DNA from: Paenibacillus sp. sptzw28 | GTDB lineage: Bacteria; Bacillota; Bacilli; Paenibacillales; Paenibacillaceae | Assembly (NCBI RefSeq): GCF_019550795.1 | Contig: NZ_CP080545.1 | Span: forward strand, 2,127,501-2,191,500 | Length of the DNA stretch: 64,000 bases | Direction of reading: 5' to 3' | Part shown: piece by piece, positions 60,726 to 64,000 of the stretch | Layout: every line of letters begins with the position of its first letter | How positions within the stretch are numbered: the first letter of the stretch is position 1 | Notes under the pieces: model-generated | Told to the model about the DNA's origin: nothing | What the model saw: only the letters and a program-made list of their open reading frames with translations | Database searches by the model: none | Translations under genes and position numbers: made by a program

Positions 60726-62624
60726 ATGTTATTTTTGGACAAGCTGGCGGATTATCGTGAAAGTGAGAACAAGCTTCATTGGGAAGGGACATTTGTCGAA
60801 TATTTGGACCTTGTCCGGGAGCGTCCTGAAATTGCGGGACTTGGACACGACCGCATCTATCGCATGATTGAAGCGGCGGGAATTAACGATTTGGAAGAGG
60901 GCCGGCGCGAGTACAAGTTTTTCAGTTCCGAATTATTTGGGCTCGAGGACGATTTGCAGATATTGGTCGAGGAATATTTTCGCCCGGCGGCACAGAGGCT
61001 GGACGTCCGCAAACGGTTATTGCTCTTAATGGGCCCTGTCAGCGGGGGCAAATCGACTCTTGTGGCCCTGCTCAAGAAAGGGCTGGAGAAGTATTCGCGA
61101 ACCGATGCCGGCGCAGTTTATGCAATCAAGGGCTGTCCTATGCAGGAGGAACCGCTTCACTTGGTGCCGCTAGAGCTCCGTCCGGATTTTTACCGCGAAT
61201 ACGGAGTCAAGATTGAAGGGGATTTATGCCCTGTTTGCCGGCTGCGCCTGGAGACGGAATTCGACGGCCGCATGGAAAATATGCCTGTGGCGCGCGTGCT
61301 GTTCTCGGAGGCGAAACGTGTAGGTATAGGCACATTCGCCCCATCCGATCCAAAGTCGCAGGATATCGCCGATTTGACTGGCAGCATCGATTTCTCCACC
61401 ATCTCGCAATATGGGTCCGAATCCGACCCGAGGGCATACCGTTTCGATGGAGAGCTGAACAAGGCGAACAGAGGGCTGATGGAATTTCAGGAAATGCTCA
61501 AATGCGACGAGAAGTTTCTGTGGAATTTGTTGTCCCTTACCCAGGAGGGTAATTTCAAAGCGGGGCGGTTTGCGCTGATCTCGGCCGATGAATTAATAGT
61601 AGCGCATACGAATGAAACGGAATACCGCTCTTTCATCTCCAACAAGAAGAATGAGGCGCTGCATTCCAGGATGATCGTCATGCGTATTCCCTATAACCTT
61701 AAGGTCACCCAGGAAGAAAGAATCTATTCCAAGCTGATTGATCAGTCCAACATTCACGGTGTTCATCTGGCTCCGGCTACATTATGGACCGCCGCCGTGT
61801 TTAGTGTGCTCTCGCGGCTCAAGGAATCGAAGAAGCCCGGCATGGACCCGATCAAAAAAATGTATCTATACGACGGGGTCGAAGTGGACGGCGCGAAAAG
61901 CGGCGACGCCCAGGAGCTGAAGAAGGAATTCAACGACGAAGGCATGTCCGGAGTCGACCCCCGCTATGTGATCAACCGGATTTCAAGTGCGCTCATTAAG
62001 GGCGACAAATCATGTATTAATGCGCTTGATGTGCTGAAATCGCTCAAGGAAGGCCTCGATCAGCACGCCTCGATTATGAAGGAAGAGAGGGAACGGCTGC
62101 TTAACCTTATTACGCTTGCCCGTAAAGAATACGACCACAAGGCGCGAACCGAAGTACAGAGAGCTTTCGTCTACTCGTTCGAGGACTCGGCACGCACGCT
62201 CATGAACAATTATTTGGACAATGTGGAGGCTTATTGCAACGGCTTCAAAATGAAGGACCCGATCACGGAAGAGGAGCGGGAGCCGGACGAGAAGCTCATG
62301 CGGTCCATTGAAGAGCAGATCGGAGTCACGGAAAACCAGAAGAAAGCGTTCCGCGAGGAAATTCTGATCAAGATTTCGACAATGGCCCGGCGCGGCCGAA
62401 AATTCGATTACACTTCGCATGAAAAGCTGAAGGAAGCAATCGAGAAGAAGCTGTTCGAGGACCTGAAGGATGTCGTGAAAATAACGACATCGGTCAAAAA
62501 TCCGGATGAAAATCAACTCAAACGGATTAACGACGTTTCTGCGCGGCTGATCGAGCACCACGGTTACTGCGCTGTTTGCGCTAACGAGCTGATGAAGTAC
62601 GTAGGCAGTCTGTTGAACCGATAA
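60726..62624 (+). CDS. prkA: Serine protein kinase PrkA
   Basis: PrkA/YeaG-family AAA+ protein (632 aa) reported as a kinase or Lon-like protease, involved in stress and sporulation. The N-terminal AAA module has Walker A GPVSGGKS (residues 103-110), GCPMQEEPLHLVP, and the Walker B region NRGLMEFQEMLKCDEKF. The C-terminal third is the PrkA kinase-like domain. GAGGAGGGG precedes ATG 60726. It opens the prkA-yhbH-spoVR cluster, the same trio as yeaG-yeaH-ycgB in Escherichia coli. Confidence 0.95.
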   Translation: MLFLDKLADYRESENKLHWEGTFVEYLDLVRERPEIAGLGHDRIYRMIEAAGINDLEEGRREYKFFSSELFGLEDDLQILVEEYFRPAAQRLDVRKRLLLLMGPVSGGKSTLVALLKKGLEKYSRTDAGAVYAIKGCPMQEEPLHLVPLELRPDFYREYGVKIEGDLCPVCRLRLETEFDGRMENMPVARVLFSEAKRVGIGTFAPSDPKSQDIADLTGSIDFSTISQYGSESDPRAYRFDGELNKANRGLMEFQEMLKCDEKFLWNLLSLTQEGNFKAGRFALISADELIVAHTNETEYRSFISNKKNEALHSRMIVMRIPYNLKVTQEERIYSKLIDQSNIHGVHLAPATLWTAAVFSVLSRLKESKKPGMDPIKKMYLYDGVEVDGAKSGDAQELKKEFNDEGMSGVDPRYVINRISSALIKGDKSCINALDVLKSLKEGLDQHASIMKEERERLLNLITLARKEYDHKARTEVQRAFVYSFEDSARTLMNNYLDNVEAYCNGFKMKDPITEEEREPDEKLMRSIEEQIGVTENQKKAFREEILIKISTMARRGRKFDYTSHEKLKEAIEKKLFEDLKDVVKITTSVKNPDENQLKRINDVSARLIEHHGYCAVCANELMKYVGSLLNR

Positions 62625-62645
62625 CTAAATAGCGGGGTGAGTCCG

Positions 62646-63872
62646 ATGTTTGAACCTTTGTTTGTATTGTCACAAGATGATTGGTCGCTTCATCGCAAAG
62701 GAGAGCTTGATCAGCAGCGGCATTCCCGTAAGATAAAAGAAGCAATCCGGAATAACCTGGCCGATCTTGTGAGCGAGGAGTCGATTATAACGTCGCAAGG
62801 CGATCGTATATTGAAGGTGCCGATCCGCGGGATGGACGAGCCGAGGTTTCGCTACGATCACGCAGGCAAGAACCAAGTCGGGCAAGGCAGTGGAGGCACG
62901 AAGGTAGGAGACGTAATCGGCCAGGCTTCCCAAGACGGGGAGAAAAGCGGACCGGGAAAGGGCGGACAAGCAGGCGATCAGCCAGGCATCGATTATTATG
63001 AGGCGGAAATCACCGTCGACGAGCTGGCAGAGCTGATCTTCGAGGACCTTCAGCTCCCGCGGTTAAAACCGAAAAGCGCCGCCGATCTGACCGTTGACGA
63101 TATCCGCTTCAACGATATCCGCCGCAAAGGCATGATGGGCAACATCGATAAACGGCGTACACTGATGGAATCGATGAAGCGCAGGGCCCTGTCCGGCTAT
63201 TCCGGCGGGGAGCCGGAGACGGCAGCTGCAAGTCAGCATATGCCCCGGGAATTAGGGACGGCGGCATCGGGTGCTCAGGCTGGAATAATCCGCAATGAGG
63301 ATATGCGCTTCAAAACATGGGAGGATTTTCGTAAGCCGCAAAGCTCGGCAGTCGTACTGGCAATGATGGATACGTCCGGTTCGATGGGAACATTCGAGAA
63401 ATACATCGCGCGCAGTTTCTTTTTCTGGATGGTCCGGTTTCTGCGGACTAAGCATGAACAGGTACAGGTATGCTTTCTTGCCCATAATACCGAAGCGAAG
63501 CAGGTTGATGAGGAATCGTTCTTTACGAAAGGGGAAAGCGGCGGCACGAAATGCTCCTCGGTGTATGAATTGGCGCTGGAGCTGCTGGATACCCAGTTTC
63601 CGCCGCAGTATTACAATGCATACGCGTTCCATTTCTCGGACGGCGACAACCTTGATGCGGACAATCCTGCCACGGCAGCACTGGTGAAGAGGCTGCTTGA
63701 GCAGATCAACATGCTCGGGTACGGCGAGATTCGCAGGTACGGGCAAGGTGGAAGGCTGTGGGACGCAATGTCCGATGTCCGGCATGAAGGCTTTATCCGC
63801 TCGGTGCTGAAGGAAAAAGGCGATGTGTACCGTACATTGAAGGACTTTTTCGGTAACGCCGCCGCAGGCTGA
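62646..63872 (+). CDS. yhbH: Sporulation protein YhbH (DUF444)
   Basis: YeaH/YhbH-family protein (408 aa). The N-terminal part reads [20 protein letters not shown]; a glycine-rich linker near residues 80-115 precedes [20 protein letters not shown]; the C-terminal von Willebrand A-like domain has the metal-site motif MMDTSGSMG and [13 protein letters not shown] 62637 lies within the GGGGTGAG ribosome site, so ATG 62646 is chosen. It is 21 bases after prkA and acts with PrkA and SpoVR in the family's known sporulation role. Confidence 0.94.
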   Translation: MFEPLFVLSQDDWSLHRKGELDQQRHSRKIKEAIRNNLADLVSEESIITSQGDRILKVPIRGMDEPRFRYDHAGKNQVGQGSGGTKVGDVIGQASQDGEKSGPGKGGQAGDQPGIDYYEAEITVDELAELIFEDLQLPRLKPKSAADLTVDDIRFNDIRRKGMMGNIDKRRTLMESMKRRALSGYSGGEPETAAASQHMPRELGTAASGAQAGIIRNEDMRFKTWEDFRKPQSSAVVLAMMDTSGSMGTFEKYIARSFFFWMVRFLRTKHEQVQVCFLAHNTEAKQVDEESFFTKGESGGTKCSSVYELALELLDTQFPPQYYNAYAFHFSDGDNLDADNPATAALVKRLLEQINMLGYGEIRRYGQGGRLWDAMSDVRHEGFIRSVLKEKGDVYRTLKDFFGNAAAG

Positions 63873-63890
63873 CGAAGGGGGGACATCCAG

Positions 63891-64000
63891 TGAAACAAAC
63901 GGATTACGAGCAGCTTGAACAGGCGATCGGGCACATTACCGAATTGGCTGCACGGGAAGGGCTGGATTTCTATTCGATGCGTTACGAAATATGCCCGGCT
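63891..64000 (+). CDS. spoVR: SpoVR-family protein, N-terminal part
   Basis: The first 36 codons of SpoVR, cut by the window end: [20 protein letters not shown], then [14 protein letters not shown], the family's FYPMRFEICPA-like opening motif. GTG 63891 follows AAGGGGGG. It completes the prkA-yhbH-spoVR series; SpoVR is needed for normal spore cortex in Bacillus. Confidence 0.9.

Noticed and set aside
60475..60792. 105-codon minus-strand frame over the prkA start
   Set aside because: Runs through the prkA leader and promoter, with AT-rich translated tail and no ribosome site.

Overview
The window comes from a spore-forming, low-to-mid-GC Gram-positive bacterium, almost certainly a member of Paenibacillaceae (Paenibacillus or a close relative). 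The evidence is a LplB/YtcP/LipO-type sugar importer next to a YesM/YesN-type two-component system, GerE, a YhcN/YlaJ-type spore lipoprotein, a prkA-yhbH-spoVR cluster, a CydS-type mini subunit with cydAB, DUF3243, CcpN/PpsR, Shine-Dalgarno sequences of the GGAGG type and frequent GTG/TTG starts. No rRNA, tRNA, insertion sequence or CRISPR array was seen.

Layout. (1) 1-16.1 kb is a carbohydrate-utilisation locus: two ABC permeases, a solute-binding lipoprotein, a YesM/YesN sensor-regulator pair, a GH95-like hydrolase behind a cre-like CcpA site, an AraC regulator, a heparinase II/III-like protein and a GH31 glycosidase. Together they look like import plus intracellular breakdown of a fucose/galactose-, uronate- and alpha-linked heteroglycan. 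(2) 16.2-21.9 kb holds sporulation genes (YhcN-like lipoprotein, gerE), a cysteine-rich MarR regulator with the bifunctional glutathione synthase gene gshAB, and several 50-aa proteins lying in a duplicated intergenic block. (3) 21.9-30.4 kb is a cell-surface region, AT-rich in its second half: a secreted GH5 enzyme, two O-antigen-ligase/Wzy-like membrane proteins, two acyltransferase-3 membrane proteins, small proteins and a YkuD L,D-transpeptidase. Three promoters here share a palindrome exactly filling the 17-bp spacer. (4) 30.5-34.7 kb is a central-carbon run: ccpN, ppsR, glpX, ndk, a transaldolase-like gene and DUF3243. (5) 34.8-47.8 kb is housekeeping: glutaminase, a TPR protein, an orphan Spo0B-type kinase, a SWIM/SNF2 pair, an aldo/keto reductase, a GH3 hexosaminidase and an HD hydrolase with an Ala/Pro-rich insertion. 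(6) 47.9-57.3 kb has class I fumarase, a BASS-family transporter, a PhoR/PhoP-like pair, an AraC regulator divergent from a Gfo/Idh oxidoreductase, and Nudix, DinB and VOC proteins. (7) 57.4-60.4 kb carries cydA-cydB-cydS on the minus strand behind a Rex-like operator, with four 41-bp tandem repeats between cydB and cydS. (8) 60.7-64.0 kb is prkA-yhbH-spoVR, the last gene cut by the window edge.

Many genes have start codons revised from the longest open frame because the Shine-Dalgarno sequence sits inside, or directly against, the first possible start. All functional calls come from reading motifs and overall sequence resemblance; no database search was run.
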